Assembly: GCA_963974125.1 (NCBI GenBank)
Contig: CAXBCH010000019.1
Coordinates: 1-64,000 of the forward strand
Direction of reading: 5' to 3'
Length of the DNA stretch: 64,000 nucleotides
Origin: Haliea sp963974125
Lineage (GTDB): Bacteria > Pseudomonadota > Gammaproteobacteria > Pseudomonadales > Halieaceae
Shown here: piece by piece, positions 7,400 to 16,336 of the stretch
Layout: every line of letters starts with the position of its first letter
Position numbering within the stretch: position 1 is the stretch's first letter
Made by a program: the position numbers and the translations under genes
Notes under the pieces: generated by a model
The model's input: the letters and a program-made list of their open reading frames with translations, nothing else
Database searches by the model: none
What the model was told of the DNA's origin: nothing

Positions 7400-7915
7400 G
7401 TGCAAACTTCTTTTATCGTGACCTTTATCGGCGACGACCGCCCGGGTCTTGTCGAACAATTGTCCAGCGCCATTGAGCGCTGTGGCGGCAACTGGCACGA
7501 GAGCCACCTGTCCCAGCTCGGCGGCAAATTCGCCGGCCTGGTGCTGGTATCGCTGCCCGAGGACGCCGCAGAGACCCTGCAGGAGACCCTCAAGGGCCTG
7601 GCCAGCAGCGGCATCAGCGTCCGCGTCACTCCGGCCTCCGCGGTAGCGGCCAGCGGTGAAGGTCGCCGGATCAGCCTTGCGGTGCTGGGGCCGGACCGTC
7701 CGGGTATTGTACGGGAAATTTCCAGGGCGCTGGCCGCGGAGCAGGTCAATGTCATAGACATGGAGAGTGAGGTCAGCAGCGCGCCAATGAGCGGCGAGCC
7801 CATGTTTCGGGCCGACATCCTGGCAGAAATTCCGCAGTCGGCATCCATGGATGTGCTGGCAGACGCGCTGGACGCAATCGCCGAGCAGATGACGCTCGAG
7901 ATTGACCTCGGCTAG
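7400..7915 (+). CDS. Tandem ACT-domain protein, GcvR-like
   Basis: A 171-residue protein with two ACT domains, each opening with a G-x-D-R-P-G-[LI]-V motif (about residues 9-16 and 98-105). This is the layout of GcvR, the E. coli regulator that binds GcvA to repress glycine cleavage, but no gcv genes are nearby, so the target is open. GTG 7400 is preferred because GTGGAG lies 7 nt upstream and family members begin right at the first ACT strand; ATG 7385 in frame is the alternative. Divergent from the methyltransferase gene. Confidence 0.8.
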   Translation: MQTSFIVTFIGDDRPGLVEQLSSAIERCGGNWHESHLSQLGGKFAGLVLVSLPEDAAETLQETLKGLASSGISVRVTPASAVAASGEGRRISLAVLGPDRPGIVREISRALAAEQVNVIDMESEVSSAPMSGEPMFRADILAEIPQSASMDVLADALDAIAEQMTLEIDLG

Positions 7916-7933
7916 CCCGGCGCTCAGCCCGCC

Positions 7934-8164
7934 TCAGTCACCACGCCGCCACAGGCGCCGCAGCAGAATCCACAGGGCGGCGGCGGCGGCCGCAGCCAGT
8001 ATCAGCGCCAACACCACCGCCAGGGTCTGCAGAAACAGCGCCCACAGCCGCTCAGGCGGCACCTCGAAAGTATCCACCGCAGCCCACACCAGCGCCGCCA
8101 TGGCGAGCACGCCAAGGATAATGGTGCGGACGTAGCGACGTTTCCGCTTTGCCACCGGTGGCAT
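7934..8164 (-). CDS. Small two-helix membrane protein, function unknown
   Basis: 76 residues: a basic N-terminus (K-R-K-R-R-Y), one hydrophobic helix (about 13-29), a short periplasmic loop (D-T-F-E-V-P-P-E-R-L), a second Ala/Leu-rich helix (about 42-69) and a basic tail. Its ATG overlaps the aroC stop as TGATG, so it is translated by coupling to aroC. I do not recognise the family; the charge distribution places both ends in the cytoplasm. Confidence 0.7.
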   Translation of the reverse strand: MPPVAKRKRRYVRTIILGVLAMAALVWAAVDTFEVPPERLWALFLQTLAVVLALILAAAAAAALWILLRRLWRRGD

Positions 8165-9270
8165 CAGTGCCCTGGCGCCGAACCGGGGATGACCGGCGTG
8201 GCGCAGACCACGTCCATGTTCTGGCCGCGATGGCGCAGCACGTGGTCCAGCAGCACGATAGCCAGCATCGCCTCGGCGATCGGGGTGGCACGGATACCGA
8301 CACAGGGGTCGTGGCGGCCGTGGGTCGCCATCTCCATGGCCGTGCCGGCGGTGTCGATGGTGGCACCGGGCTGACGGATGCTGGAGGTGGGCTTCAGTGC
8401 CAGGCTGACAGTGATGTCCTGGCCGCTGGAAATGCCGCCCAACACTCCGCCGGCGTTGTTGCCGACAAAGCCCGCCGGCGTCAGCAGGTCGCGGTGCTCG
8501 CTGCCCTGCTGCTCAACAACCGCAAACCCGGCGCCGATCTCCACGCCCTTGACCGCATTGATACTCATCATGGCGTGGGCGATATCGGCGTCGAGGCGGT
8601 CGAACACCGGCTCTCCCAGCCCCGGCATCACGCCGCTGGCGACCACATTGATACGCGCCCCGATGGAGTCGCCGCGCTTGTTGAGAGCGGCCATGTACTC
8701 TTCCATCGCCGGCACCCTGGCAGGATCCGGGCAGAAAAAGGGGTTCTGCTCCACTGCGTCCCAGTCCAGGGTCTGGGCCCGGATCGGCCCCAGCTGGGCC
8801 AGGTAACCGCGCACCAGAATGCCGTAGCGTTGCTGCAGGAATTTTTTCGCGATGGCGCCGGCGGCGACCCGCATGGCGGTTTCCCGGGCCGAGGAGCGGC
8901 CGCCACCGCGGTAGTCACGGAAGCCGTATTTCTGCTGGTAGGTGTAGTCGGCATGAGCCGGGCGGAAGGTGCTGGCGATATTGGAATAGTCCTTCGAGCG
9001 CTGGTCGGTATTCATGATCAGCAGACCGATGGCGGTGCCCGTGGTCTTGCCCTCGAACACGCCCGACAGGATCTGTACCTCATCGGCCTCGCGACGCTGG
9101 GTGGTATAGCGCGAGGTACCGGGCTTGCGCCGGTCCAGGTCACGCTGCAGGTCCTCGACCGCCAGCTCCAGGCCTGGGGGACAGCCGTCGACGATGCAGC
9201 CAAGGGCCGGGCCGTGGCTTTCGCCGAAGCTGGTCACCGTGAACAGCTTGCCGATGGTGTTGCCTGACAT
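8164..9270 (-). CDS. aroC: Chorismate synthase AroC
   Basis: Last step of the shikimate pathway: EPSP to chorismate with reduced flavin. 368 residues, standard length. Signatures include GESHG-x-A-L-G-C-I near residue 14, the R-x-G-T-S-R-Y segment, GGRSSARETA (about residue 125) and the late R-H-D-P-C-V-G-I-R. The ATG lies 37 bp after the prmB stop; it is followed by the coupled small membrane gene. Confidence 0.97.
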   Translation of the reverse strand: MSGNTIGKLFTVTSFGESHGPALGCIVDGCPPGLELAVEDLQRDLDRRKPGTSRYTTQRREADEVQILSGVFEGKTTGTAIGLLIMNTDQRSKDYSNIASTFRPAHADYTYQQKYGFRDYRGGGRSSARETAMRVAAGAIAKKFLQQRYGILVRGYLAQLGPIRAQTLDWDAVEQNPFFCPDPARVPAMEEYMAALNKRGDSIGARINVVASGVMPGLGEPVFDRLDADIAHAMMSINAVKGVEIGAGFAVVEQQGSEHRDLLTPAGFVGNNAGGVLGGISSGQDITVSLALKPTSSIRQPGATIDTAGTAMEMATHGRHDPCVGIRATPIAEAMLAIVLLDHVLRHRGQNMDVVCATPVIPGSAPGH

Positions 9271-9307
9271 GGTGCGAGGGCCTCCGCCAAAAACGATGCA
9301 GTATACG

Positions 9308-10228
9308 CTATCCGCGCAGGCTTGACCGGTTTTCCCGCAGCTCCCGCGCTGTCAGCGCAAATACGCCGTGGCCGCCGTGCTCGAACTCCAGCCAGGTGAA
9401 GGGTACGGTCGGGAACGCCAGTTCCAGCGCTTCCTGGCTGTTGCCGACTTCCACCACCAGCAGGCCCGAAGGCTGCAGGTAGTCTTCCGCCGCCTGCAGC
9501 AGGCGCCGGGTGAGGTCGAGTCCGTCGGCCCCGGAGCCCAAAGCCAGTCCCGGCTCGTGGTGATACTCCGGCGGCATGGCCGCAAGATCATCGGCATCGA
9601 CATAGGGTGGGTTGCAGACAATGATGTCGTAACGCTCACCGTCAACGGCTGCAAACAGATCGGATTGCAGCACCCTGACCCGGGCTTCCAATCCGAGGTC
9701 GGTGACATTTTCCGCCGCCAGGGACAGCGCCTCAGAGTCCAGGTCCAGCAGGTCTACCCGCGCGTCCGGCAGGTACCAGGCACTGGCGAGGCCAATACAG
9801 CCGCCACCGCAGCACAGATCCAGAATTCGCTCCGGGCCCGGACCCGCGTACCAGGGCTGGAACCCGGCCAGCACCAGCTCGGCGATGGGCGAGCGCGGGA
9901 TGATCGCGCGCGGGTCACAGCGCAGGGGCAGGCCGGCGAAGAAGGCCTTCCCGGTGAGATAGGGGAGAGGGACGCGGTCTTCGATGCGCGTGTGCAGCAG
10001 ACTGGCCATGCGCACAGCCTGCTCACGGGTAACCGGGTGGGGCAGCGCGCTGTTGTCACTGTCGGCGGGCAACCCCACCACGGCCAGCACCAACTGCACT
10101 GCCTCGTCCCAGGGATTGTCGGTACCGTGCCCGTAGCATAGATCGGCCGCGTCCAGCGCGGCAGCGACGAGGTCCAGGGCTTCGCCAACGGAAGTGGCGC
10201 AGTGGAGCTGTTCATGTGCGATATTCAT
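9308..10228 (-). CDS. prmB: Ribosomal protein uL3 glutamine N5-methyltransferase PrmB
   Basis: 306 residues. N-terminal helical domain with the PrmB hallmark Y-G-H-G-T-D-N-P-W-D-E-A, SAM motif DLCCGGGCIG (about residue 137) and the catalytic NPPY loop (CNPPYVD, about residue 203) shared by the HemK/PrmC family. It methylates a glutamine of large-subunit protein L3. ATG 10228 (MNIAHEQ) is chosen over an upstream in-frame codon because family similarity begins here. Divergent from folE; followed by aroC. Confidence 0.95.
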   Translation of the reverse strand: MNIAHEQLHCATSVGEALDLVAAALDAADLCYGHGTDNPWDEAVQLVLAVVGLPADSDNSALPHPVTREQAVRMASLLHTRIEDRVPLPYLTGKAFFAGLPLRCDPRAIIPRSPIAELVLAGFQPWYAGPGPERILDLCCGGGCIGLASAWYLPDARVDLLDLDSEALSLAAENVTDLGLEARVRVLQSDLFAAVDGERYDIIVCNPPYVDADDLAAMPPEYHHEPGLALGSGADGLDLTRRLLQAAEDYLQPSGLLVVEVGNSQEALELAFPTVPFTWLEFEHGGHGVFALTARELRENRSSLRG

Positions 10229-10377
10229 GGTATACGGCGGCTGCCAACCGGAGGCCATTACTGGGGGGTCAGGTTTTCCATTGTAGCATCACGAGACCCC
10301 AATGTTTGCCTTGCATGTACGCGGTTGCTACTATCGCCAGCCCGCCCCGGCGCGGCGGTCAATTCAGGAGGCAAGGC

Positions 10378-10926
10378 GTGGAACAACACTGGGCAAAGAT
10401 TATCGAGGCGATTGGCGAAGACCTCTCGCGACCCGGCCTCGCGGACACGCCCAAACGCGCCGCCAAGGCTTTCGAGTTCCTCACTCGCGGCTACCAGCAG
10501 TCGGTGGGGGATGTGGTCAACAACGCCCTGTTTCCCTCCGACTCCAGCGAAATGATACTGGTACAGGATGTGGAGCTCTACTCCCTCTGCGAGCACCACC
10601 TGCTGCCCTTCATCGGCAAGTGCCACGTGGCCTACATCCCCACCGGCAAGGTGCTGGGTCTGTCCAAGGTTGCGCGCATTGTAGACGTGTTTGCCCGCCG
10701 CCTGCAGATCCAGGAATCCCTCACCACGGAAATCGCCCAGACCATCATGGATGTCACCGAGGCCGAGGGTGTGGGCGTGATCATTGAGGCCCAGCACATG
10801 TGCATGATGATGCGCGGTGTTGAGAAACAGAACTCTTTGATGAAAACGTCGGCAATGCTGGGCAGCTTTCGCACCGAGCAAAAAACCCGCGACGAATTCC
10901 TGTCCCTGCTGCAATTGCGCCGCTGA
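10378..10926 (+). CDS. folE: GTP cyclohydrolase I FolE
   Basis: Converts GTP to 7,8-dihydroneopterin triphosphate, the first step of folate synthesis and also a source of queuosine precursors. 182 residues. Zinc ligands lie in CEHHLLPF (about residues 70-77) and the cysteine of H-M-C-M-M-M-R-G-V (about residue 141); the substrate motif G-K-V-L-G-L-S-K is present. GTG 10378 has AGGAG 7 nt upstream, and conserved sequence begins there; the open frame extends further upstream without similarity. Confidence 0.95.
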   Translation: MEQHWAKIIEAIGEDLSRPGLADTPKRAAKAFEFLTRGYQQSVGDVVNNALFPSDSSEMILVQDVELYSLCEHHLLPFIGKCHVAYIPTGKVLGLSKVARIVDVFARRLQIQESLTTEIAQTIMDVTEAEGVGVIIEAQHMCMMMRGVEKQNSLMKTSAMLGSFRTEQKTRDEFLSLLQLRR

Positions 10927-10963
10927 TTCCCCGGCATCCCTCAGCCCAAGGTGGGCCGCGAGC

Positions 10964-11533
10964 TCATTCCTCCGGGGGCAATGTCATAACATCAATGTGC
11001 AGATACTGGCGGTCAGTGGTCCGGGCGCCGCTGTAAAACACCACCCGAAACTCTCCCGCCGCGCTGCTCACCGCATACACCCGATAGCGCTGCTCGTCGG
11101 CGCGCCCGTAGAGAATACGCTGGTTGAAGACGCGGCTGGCCCACTGGGCACCCGGCCCACAGGCGCGGGCATCGCAGGAGTAAAGCAGCTCCGCTCCCGC
11201 CTCCGTCAACTCTGCTTCCAGATTCTGCAACACGCTCCGGGCGGCAAAGCCGTCAATGATCTGCCAGGTCTCGCGTGCAAGTTCGCCGTCCAGGCGTTCG
11301 CTGCGGCGAAAGATCCAGTCCCCGGAGGATTTCTGCAGGGCATCCAGGCCGATCTCGTGATCGCGCACGGTTTCCACCTTGCGGGCGATCGACACTGCGT
11401 GAGGATAGCGCTCCAGTTCCTGCAGCAGGGCAGCCGGATGATAGGTATCTTCCGCCTGGGTGATGCTGCCTGCCACCAGCAGCGCGGCCAGCAGTAACTG
11501 GGTGGTACGCCTGATAAGTGCCGGATTAATCAA
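10964..11533 (-). CDS. Secreted DUF4892-like protein
   Basis: 189 residues with a Sec signal peptide (about 1-27, ending S-I-T-Q-A). The mature part has a two-cysteine segment L-L-Y-S-C-D-A-R-A-C-G and then W-A-S-R-V-F-N-Q-R-I-L-Y-G-R, the pattern I associate with DUF4892 periplasmic proteins of pseudomonads, many of which are longer at the C-terminus. The two close cysteines may form a disulfide. TTG 11533 is the start: AAGGAGG lies 5 nt upstream. Function unknown. Confidence 0.65.
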   Translation of the reverse strand: MINPALIRRTTQLLLAALLVAGSITQAEDTYHPAALLQELERYPHAVSIARKVETVRDHEIGLDALQKSSGDWIFRRSERLDGELARETWQIIDGFAARSVLQNLEAELTEAGAELLYSCDARACGPGAQWASRVFNQRILYGRADEQRYRVYAVSSAAGEFRVVFYSGARTTDRQYLHIDVMTLPPEE

Positions 11534-11628
11534 CGATCCCTCCTTGTGGATGCACCGGGACGTTCAATCAACCGCAATCGTCACGTCCCGCGCCTGTTCG
11601 CTGTACATCATAGCACTGAAGATCCCCG

Positions 11629-11648
11629 GCACCGGCCGCTGCCGGTGC
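11629..11648. other. GC-rich hairpin between htpG and the DUF4892-like gene
   Basis: GCACCGGC and GCCGGTGC form an 8-bp perfect stem with a 4-nt loop. There is no T-run on either side, so it is not a classic intrinsic terminator; it may end htpG transcription with Rho or stabilise the mRNA 3' end. Confidence 0.35.
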
Positions 11649-11744
11649 GGAATCCCGTACAAACCATTGACCCGCGGCGCAACAACCGCAAGACGGCGCG
11701 CGCAGGGCTGCTGCCCGCAACACGCTCGGCACTGCGCAGCTGTG

Positions 11745-13664
11745 TCAGCCCTTGCTCAGCTGCAACAATAGCGCATTGAGCTTGCTGACAAAGCTCGCGG
11801 GATCATCCAGCTGACCGCCCTCTGCCAGGGTCGCCTGATCAACCACGATATGGGCGAGGTCGCCAAAACGCTCCTCATCTGCCTCGGTATCCAGCATTTT
11901 CAGCAGCGGATGAGCGGGGTTGATCTCAAGGATCGGCTTGCTCTCGGGTACGGGCTGGCCCGCGGCCTCGAGGATTCGCCGCATCTGGGCGCCGATATCA
12001 TGATCGCCCACCACCAGACAGGCCGGAGACTCAGTGAGTCGCGCCGAGGGACGCACTTCGGAGACCTTGTCCTCCAGTACCTTCGCCAGCCGCTCGACCA
12101 GGGCCTCGCTGTCCTTCTTCAACTTCTCCTGCTCAGCCTTGCCTTCTTCTGAGTCGTCCTCGAGGTCCAGGGCACCGCGGGCGACATCCTGCAAGGTCTT
12201 GCCATCGAACTCCTGCAGCTGGTTCATCAACCAGTCGTCGACGCGATCACTGAGCAGCAGCACTTCGATCCCTTTCTTGCGGAATACCTCCAGATGCGGG
12301 CTCTTGCGCGCCGTATTGAAGTTCTCCGCGACCACATAGTAGATTTTATCCTGGCCTTCCTGCATGCGACTGACATAGTCCTCCAGGGACTGGTCCTGTT
12401 CCGCACTGTCGGTATGGGTGGTCGCGAAGCGCAGCAGTTTGGCGATCTTTTCCTTGTTGGCGAAGTCCTCCGCCGGGCCTTCTTTCAGCACCTGGCCAAA
12501 CTCTTTCCAGAACGTGGCGTAGGCTTCCCCGCCCTTTTTGGCCAGCTTGGACAGCATGTCCAGCACGCGCTTGCTGACGGCGCCGCGCATGGCATCCACG
12601 GTGCTGTCCTGCTGCAGGATTTCGCGCGAGACATTGAGCGGAAGGTCGCTGGAATCCACCACGCCCTTGACGAAGCGCAGGTACAGGGGCAGGAACTGCT
12701 CCGCATCGTCCATGATGAAGGTGCGCTGCACGTAAAGCTTGAGGCCGCGAGCCATGTCGCGGTTCCAGAGGTCGAACGGCGCGCGCCCGGGGATGTACAG
12801 CAGGCTGGTGTACTCCTGCTTGCCCTCGACCTTGTTGTGGCTCCAGGTCAGGGGCTCCTCGAAGTCGTGGGAGATGTGCTGGTAGAAGGCCTTGTACTCT
12901 TCGTCGCTGATCTCGGTACGGGGACGGGTCCACAGCGCCGTGGCCTCGTTCACGGCCTTGTACTCCCGCTCCGGAGCCTCGTCGCCCTCCCCGGCGTCGT
13001 CCGCGGCGGGTTTTGCCGCCTCCAGCATCATTACCGGCACCGAGATGTGGTCGGAGTACTTCTTGATCACACTGCGCACACGCCAGTCGTCGGCGAATTC
13101 GCCGCAATCCTTTTTCAGGAACAGGGTGATGCTGGTGCCACGGCTGTCCTTGGCCCGGCCCTCAATGGAGAACTCGGACTCACCATGGGACTCCCACAAA
13201 ACGCCGGTATCGGCAGGCTCGCCAGCCTTGCGGGTATGCACTTCAACACGGTCGGCAACGATGAAGGCGGAGTAGAAGCCCACCCCGAACTGGCCGATGA
13301 GCTGCGAGTCCTTGCGCTGGTCCCCGGTGAGGTTTTGCAGAAAAGCGGCGGTGCCGGACTTGGCGATGGTGCCGAGGTTGTCGATCACCTCGTCGCGGAT
13401 CATGCCAATGCCGTTGTCGCTGATGGTGATGGTGTTCGCGTCCTTGTCGACGTCAACGTGAATGGCGTAATCGCCCTGCCCTTCCAGCAGTGACTCATCC
13501 GCCAGCGCGGCAAAACGCAGCTTGTCGATGGCGTCGGAGGCATTGGAGATCAGCTCCCGCAGGAAGATTTCCTTGTTGCTGTACAGGGAGTGGATCATCA
13601 GGTGCAGTAGCTGACGAGCCTCGGTCTGAAAGCCCAGGGTTTCTTTTTTCACATCCGCAGTCAT
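11745..13664 (-). CDS. htpG: Chaperone HtpG (bacterial Hsp90)
   Basis: A 639-residue cytosolic ATP-dependent chaperone. The GHKL ATPase domain shows NASDAIDKLRF (about residue 35), DNGIGM (about 84) and GQFGVGFYSAF (about 123); the middle and C-terminal dimerisation domains are complete. ATG 13664 (protein MTADVKKETLGFQTE) has GAGGGAACC directly upstream and fits family starts; an in-frame extension of 15 residues is not conserved. Monocistronic, divergent from the lipoprotein hydrolase gene. Confidence 0.97.
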   Translation of the reverse strand: MTADVKKETLGFQTEARQLLHLMIHSLYSNKEIFLRELISNASDAIDKLRFAALADESLLEGQGDYAIHVDVDKDANTITISDNGIGMIRDEVIDNLGTIAKSGTAAFLQNLTGDQRKDSQLIGQFGVGFYSAFIVADRVEVHTRKAGEPADTGVLWESHGESEFSIEGRAKDSRGTSITLFLKKDCGEFADDWRVRSVIKKYSDHISVPVMMLEAAKPAADDAGEGDEAPEREYKAVNEATALWTRPRTEISDEEYKAFYQHISHDFEEPLTWSHNKVEGKQEYTSLLYIPGRAPFDLWNRDMARGLKLYVQRTFIMDDAEQFLPLYLRFVKGVVDSSDLPLNVSREILQQDSTVDAMRGAVSKRVLDMLSKLAKKGGEAYATFWKEFGQVLKEGPAEDFANKEKIAKLLRFATTHTDSAEQDQSLEDYVSRMQEGQDKIYYVVAENFNTARKSPHLEVFRKKGIEVLLLSDRVDDWLMNQLQEFDGKTLQDVARGALDLEDDSEEGKAEQEKLKKDSEALVERLAKVLEDKVSEVRPSARLTESPACLVVGDHDIGAQMRRILEAAGQPVPESKPILEINPAHPLLKMLDTEADEERFGDLAHIVVDQATLAEGGQLDDPASFVSKLNALLLQLSKG

Positions 13665-13789
13665 GGTTCCCTCGCGTGTCGTGGCTGGTGTTCGGGGTTT
13701 TTCACACAAGTTGGACAGATGGGGGCGGAGTGGTGGCTTTTCAAGTCAGGCTAATGCATATTAGTCCCATAACGACACGGAGCAACGCA

Positions 13790-15310
13790 ATGCAATCAGC
13801 CCGCCCACACCTCGGTCTTGCCCTCGGCCTGACCGCCATTCTGCTCACGGCCTGCAGTGACAGCAATGACCGCGCCCCGATGGCACCAGCGCCAGAGCCA
13901 CCGCCCGCGCCAAGCTATCTGCCCATCGCCCAGCCCGAGGTAGCGGATCCGCCCGACGCGGGCAACCTGTTCCTGCTGTCGACCACGTTCGACCTGGCCG
14001 ACGTGGGCTACCGGCAGCGCGAGTTTTTCCTGGCCGGCGAAGCCACGGCGTTTCGCAATGTCAGCGAACTGGGCAGCGACGGAGCCTGGGAAGTCGAACC
14101 CGCGGAAACCGCGACCTATCGCACCCGGGTGGTGGTCTACCAACCGCTGGACGCGGAAAATTTCAGCGGTACCGTGCTGGTGGAGTGGCTCAACGTCACC
14201 GCTGGCTTCGATACCGGCCCCTCCTACGGTTCCGGTCACGTGGAAATACTGCGTCAGGGCCATGTCTGGGTGGGCGTATCGGCCCAGCGCGTGGGGATCG
14301 AGGGCAGCGAGACCCCGGTGGCGCCGTTGCACCTGAAAGCCGCGAATCCGGCACGCTACGAATCGCTGGACCACCCGGGTGACAGTTTCTCCTACGACAT
14401 GTTTTCCCAGGCCGCCCAGGCCCTGCGGGAACCCGGCAACATGGACCTGCTCGACGGTCTTGAGATCGAGCATCTGGTTGCCATGGGCGAGTCCCAGTCC
14501 GCGGGCAGGCTGGTCACCTACATCAATGCGGTGCACCCGCTGTACAATACCTTCGACGGCTACATGGTGCACAGCCGGGGCGACGGCGCACCGGCCCTGG
14601 CGCAGTCGCCGCTGGAGCCCATCACCACCCCGGACAGCGTCTTGATCCGGGAAGACCTCAACGTGCCCGTGTTCAACTTCCAGACCGAGACCGACGTGCT
14701 GCTGCTCGGCTCCATCAACGACCGCCAGCCCGACAGCGACCAGTTCCGCCTCTGGGAAGTCGCCGGCACCGCCCACGGCGACTACTACTCGTTCATTATC
14801 GGTCGCGAGGACACTGGCGAGGATCCGCGCTTCCTGCTGGTGGAGGAAGCCAACGGCATTCCCGGCTTCCTGAACTGCGCCCGCCCGGTCAATGCCGGCC
14901 CCATGGCCTGGGTCTTCGGTGCCGCCCTGCGCGCCCTGGACACCTGGGTACGGGACGGTACCCCACCTCCCACCGGGGAGCCGCTGGCGGTCGATGACAG
15001 CGGCAGCGCGTTCCTCAAGGACGACCTCGGCAACGTCCTCGGCGGCGTCAGAACCCCCTGGGTGGACGCGCCGGTAGCCATACTCTCCGGCGAGGGCCAG
15101 GAAGGCGACCGCCTGTGCTTCCTGTTCGGCACCACCGTACTCTTCGACGCCGCGCAAATGGCCTCCCTCTACGTCGACCAGGCCGGCTACGAAGCCGCCG
15201 TCGCCGAGGCCCTGGACGAAGCCATTGCCGGTGGCTTCCTGCTGGAGGAAGACGCTGTACGCATCCGTGCGGCTGCTCCGCTCCAGTGGCAGGCACAAGT
15301 GCAGGAGTAA
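13790..15310 (+). CDS. Lipoprotein alpha/beta hydrolase (Abhydrolase_10-like)
   Basis: 506 residues. A lipoprotein signal ends in L-L-T-A-C (Cys about residue 22), followed by a Pro/Ala-rich linker, so the enzyme is predicted to be membrane-anchored outside the cytoplasm. The domain has a nucleophile elbow GESQSAG (about residue 232), an acid candidate in Q-T-E-T-D-V (about residue 302) and a histidine in A-G-T-A-H-G-D (about residue 330). This matches the large alpha/beta hydrolase domain family with no firmly assigned substrate. ATG 13790 is preferred since the signal peptide starts there; the frame is open well upstream without meaning. Confidence 0.82.
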   Translation: MQSARPHLGLALGLTAILLTACSDSNDRAPMAPAPEPPPAPSYLPIAQPEVADPPDAGNLFLLSTTFDLADVGYRQREFFLAGEATAFRNVSELGSDGAWEVEPAETATYRTRVVVYQPLDAENFSGTVLVEWLNVTAGFDTGPSYGSGHVEILRQGHVWVGVSAQRVGIEGSETPVAPLHLKAANPARYESLDHPGDSFSYDMFSQAAQALREPGNMDLLDGLEIEHLVAMGESQSAGRLVTYINAVHPLYNTFDGYMVHSRGDGAPALAQSPLEPITTPDSVLIREDLNVPVFNFQTETDVLLLGSINDRQPDSDQFRLWEVAGTAHGDYYSFIIGREDTGEDPRFLLVEEANGIPGFLNCARPVNAGPMAWVFGAALRALDTWVRDGTPPPTGEPLAVDDSGSAFLKDDLGNVLGGVRTPWVDAPVAILSGEGQEGDRLCFLFGTTVLFDAAQMASLYVDQAGYEAAVAEALDEAIAGGFLLEEDAVRIRAAAPLQWQAQVQE

Positions 15311-15377
15311 CACCACGCGCCCCGGAAATTGTGTGGCAGTGGTTCCATTGCCTGCTGCTAAAGTGGATAATTCCACG

Positions 15378-16283
15378 GTGAAAACTCGTCGAACCGTGGA
15401 AGAACTGCTGGAACTGGTGCCGGATGCCGGCATGATAGTTGATCGCGACAGTACCCTGGTGCTGGTCAATACCGCTCTGGCGCGCATGTTCGGCTACCCT
15501 CGGGAGGCACTGCGCGGCGACAGGCTGGACCGCTTGTTGCCGCAGGCGCTACACACGAAGCACCAGCAGCATGTCAGGGACTTCTTCAGCTCGGCCGCGA
15601 ACAGGCCCATGGGCCACGGCTTCCGTTTCCTGGGGGTAAGAGCGAACGGCGAGGAATTCCACGTGGAAATCATGCTCAGCCATTTCAGTCTGGACGACGA
15701 GACCTATGCCATGGCCTTCGTCCGCGACACCACGGCGCTCAAGCTAACCGAGGAAAAAATCCGCCGGGAACTGGAGCAGGAACGTACGCTGGCCCTCACT
15801 GATCACCTGACCGGACTTGGCAACCGGCGCGCATTTACCCTTGAACTGGAAGAGGACCTGGCCGAGCTCAGCCAGCATGGCTGGCAATTTGCTGTCTGCT
15901 TTATCGACCTCGATGATTTCAAACTGGTGAATGACACCTACGGCCACGCGTTTGGCGACAAGGTGCTACAGGACATTGCCAGGCTGATACGGGCGGGCTG
16001 CAGGAGTACTGATTTTGTTGCCCGAATCGGTGGCGACGAATTCGCCACCATCCACCCGAGTGCGAGCCTGGAGGATGCCATGCTCGTCCTGGAGCGGGTT
16101 CGTGCCAGCATAGTGCAGGAACTGCATGAGCAGCATTGGCCGGTGACGCTATCCATGGGCATCTGTCACTGCAACGAACGCGACCACAGCCATACGATCC
16201 GGGAAATACTGGGGGCGGCGGACAAGGCCATGTACGAGGCCAAAAAACAGGGCAAGAACCGCATAGAAATCGCGAAACTCTAA
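15378..16283 (+). CDS. PAS-GGDEF diguanylate cyclase
   Basis: A soluble 301-residue protein. An N-terminal PAS domain (V-P-D-A-G-M-I-V-D-R-D near residue 14 and on) is joined by a short helix (T-E-E-K-I-R-R-E-L-E-Q) to a GGDEF domain. The active site is RIGGDEF, preceded at the correct 5-residue distance by R-S-T-D, a product-inhibition I-site; D-H-L-T-G-L-G-N-R-R is intact. It should make cyclic di-GMP in response to a PAS signal. No membrane helix. GTG 15378 is the probable start; GTG 15333 is possible. It follows the hydrolase by 67 bp and may be cotranscribed. Confidence 0.88.
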   Translation: MKTRRTVEELLELVPDAGMIVDRDSTLVLVNTALARMFGYPREALRGDRLDRLLPQALHTKHQQHVRDFFSSAANRPMGHGFRFLGVRANGEEFHVEIMLSHFSLDDETYAMAFVRDTTALKLTEEKIRRELEQERTLALTDHLTGLGNRRAFTLELEEDLAELSQHGWQFAVCFIDLDDFKLVNDTYGHAFGDKVLQDIARLIRAGCRSTDFVARIGGDEFATIHPSASLEDAMLVLERVRASIVQELHEQHWPVTLSMGICHCNERDHSHTIREILGAADKAMYEAKKQGKNRIEIAKL

Positions 16284-16293
16284 AACCGGAAAC

Positions 16294-16322
16294 AAAAAAG
16301 CCCGCACCAGGCGGGCTTTTTT
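16294..16322. terminator. Bidirectional intrinsic terminator
   Basis: AAAAAAGCCCGC, a 5-nt loop ACCAG, then GCGGGCTTTTTT: a perfect 12-bp stem whose A and T runs serve both strands. It separates the convergent cyclase gene and the end of the sdh-suc operon. Confidence 0.93.
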
Positions 16323-16336
16323 GAATCTGGCCGGAA

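Noticed and set aside
11629..11648. Classic terminator for htpG
   Set aside because: The hairpin is perfect but lacks a T-run on either strand, so I list it only as a hairpin.
13796..15487. Antisense frame of over 500 codons across the hydrolase gene
   Set aside because: The plus-strand gene has a lipobox and catalytic motifs; the reverse frame has none and runs past the next gene start.
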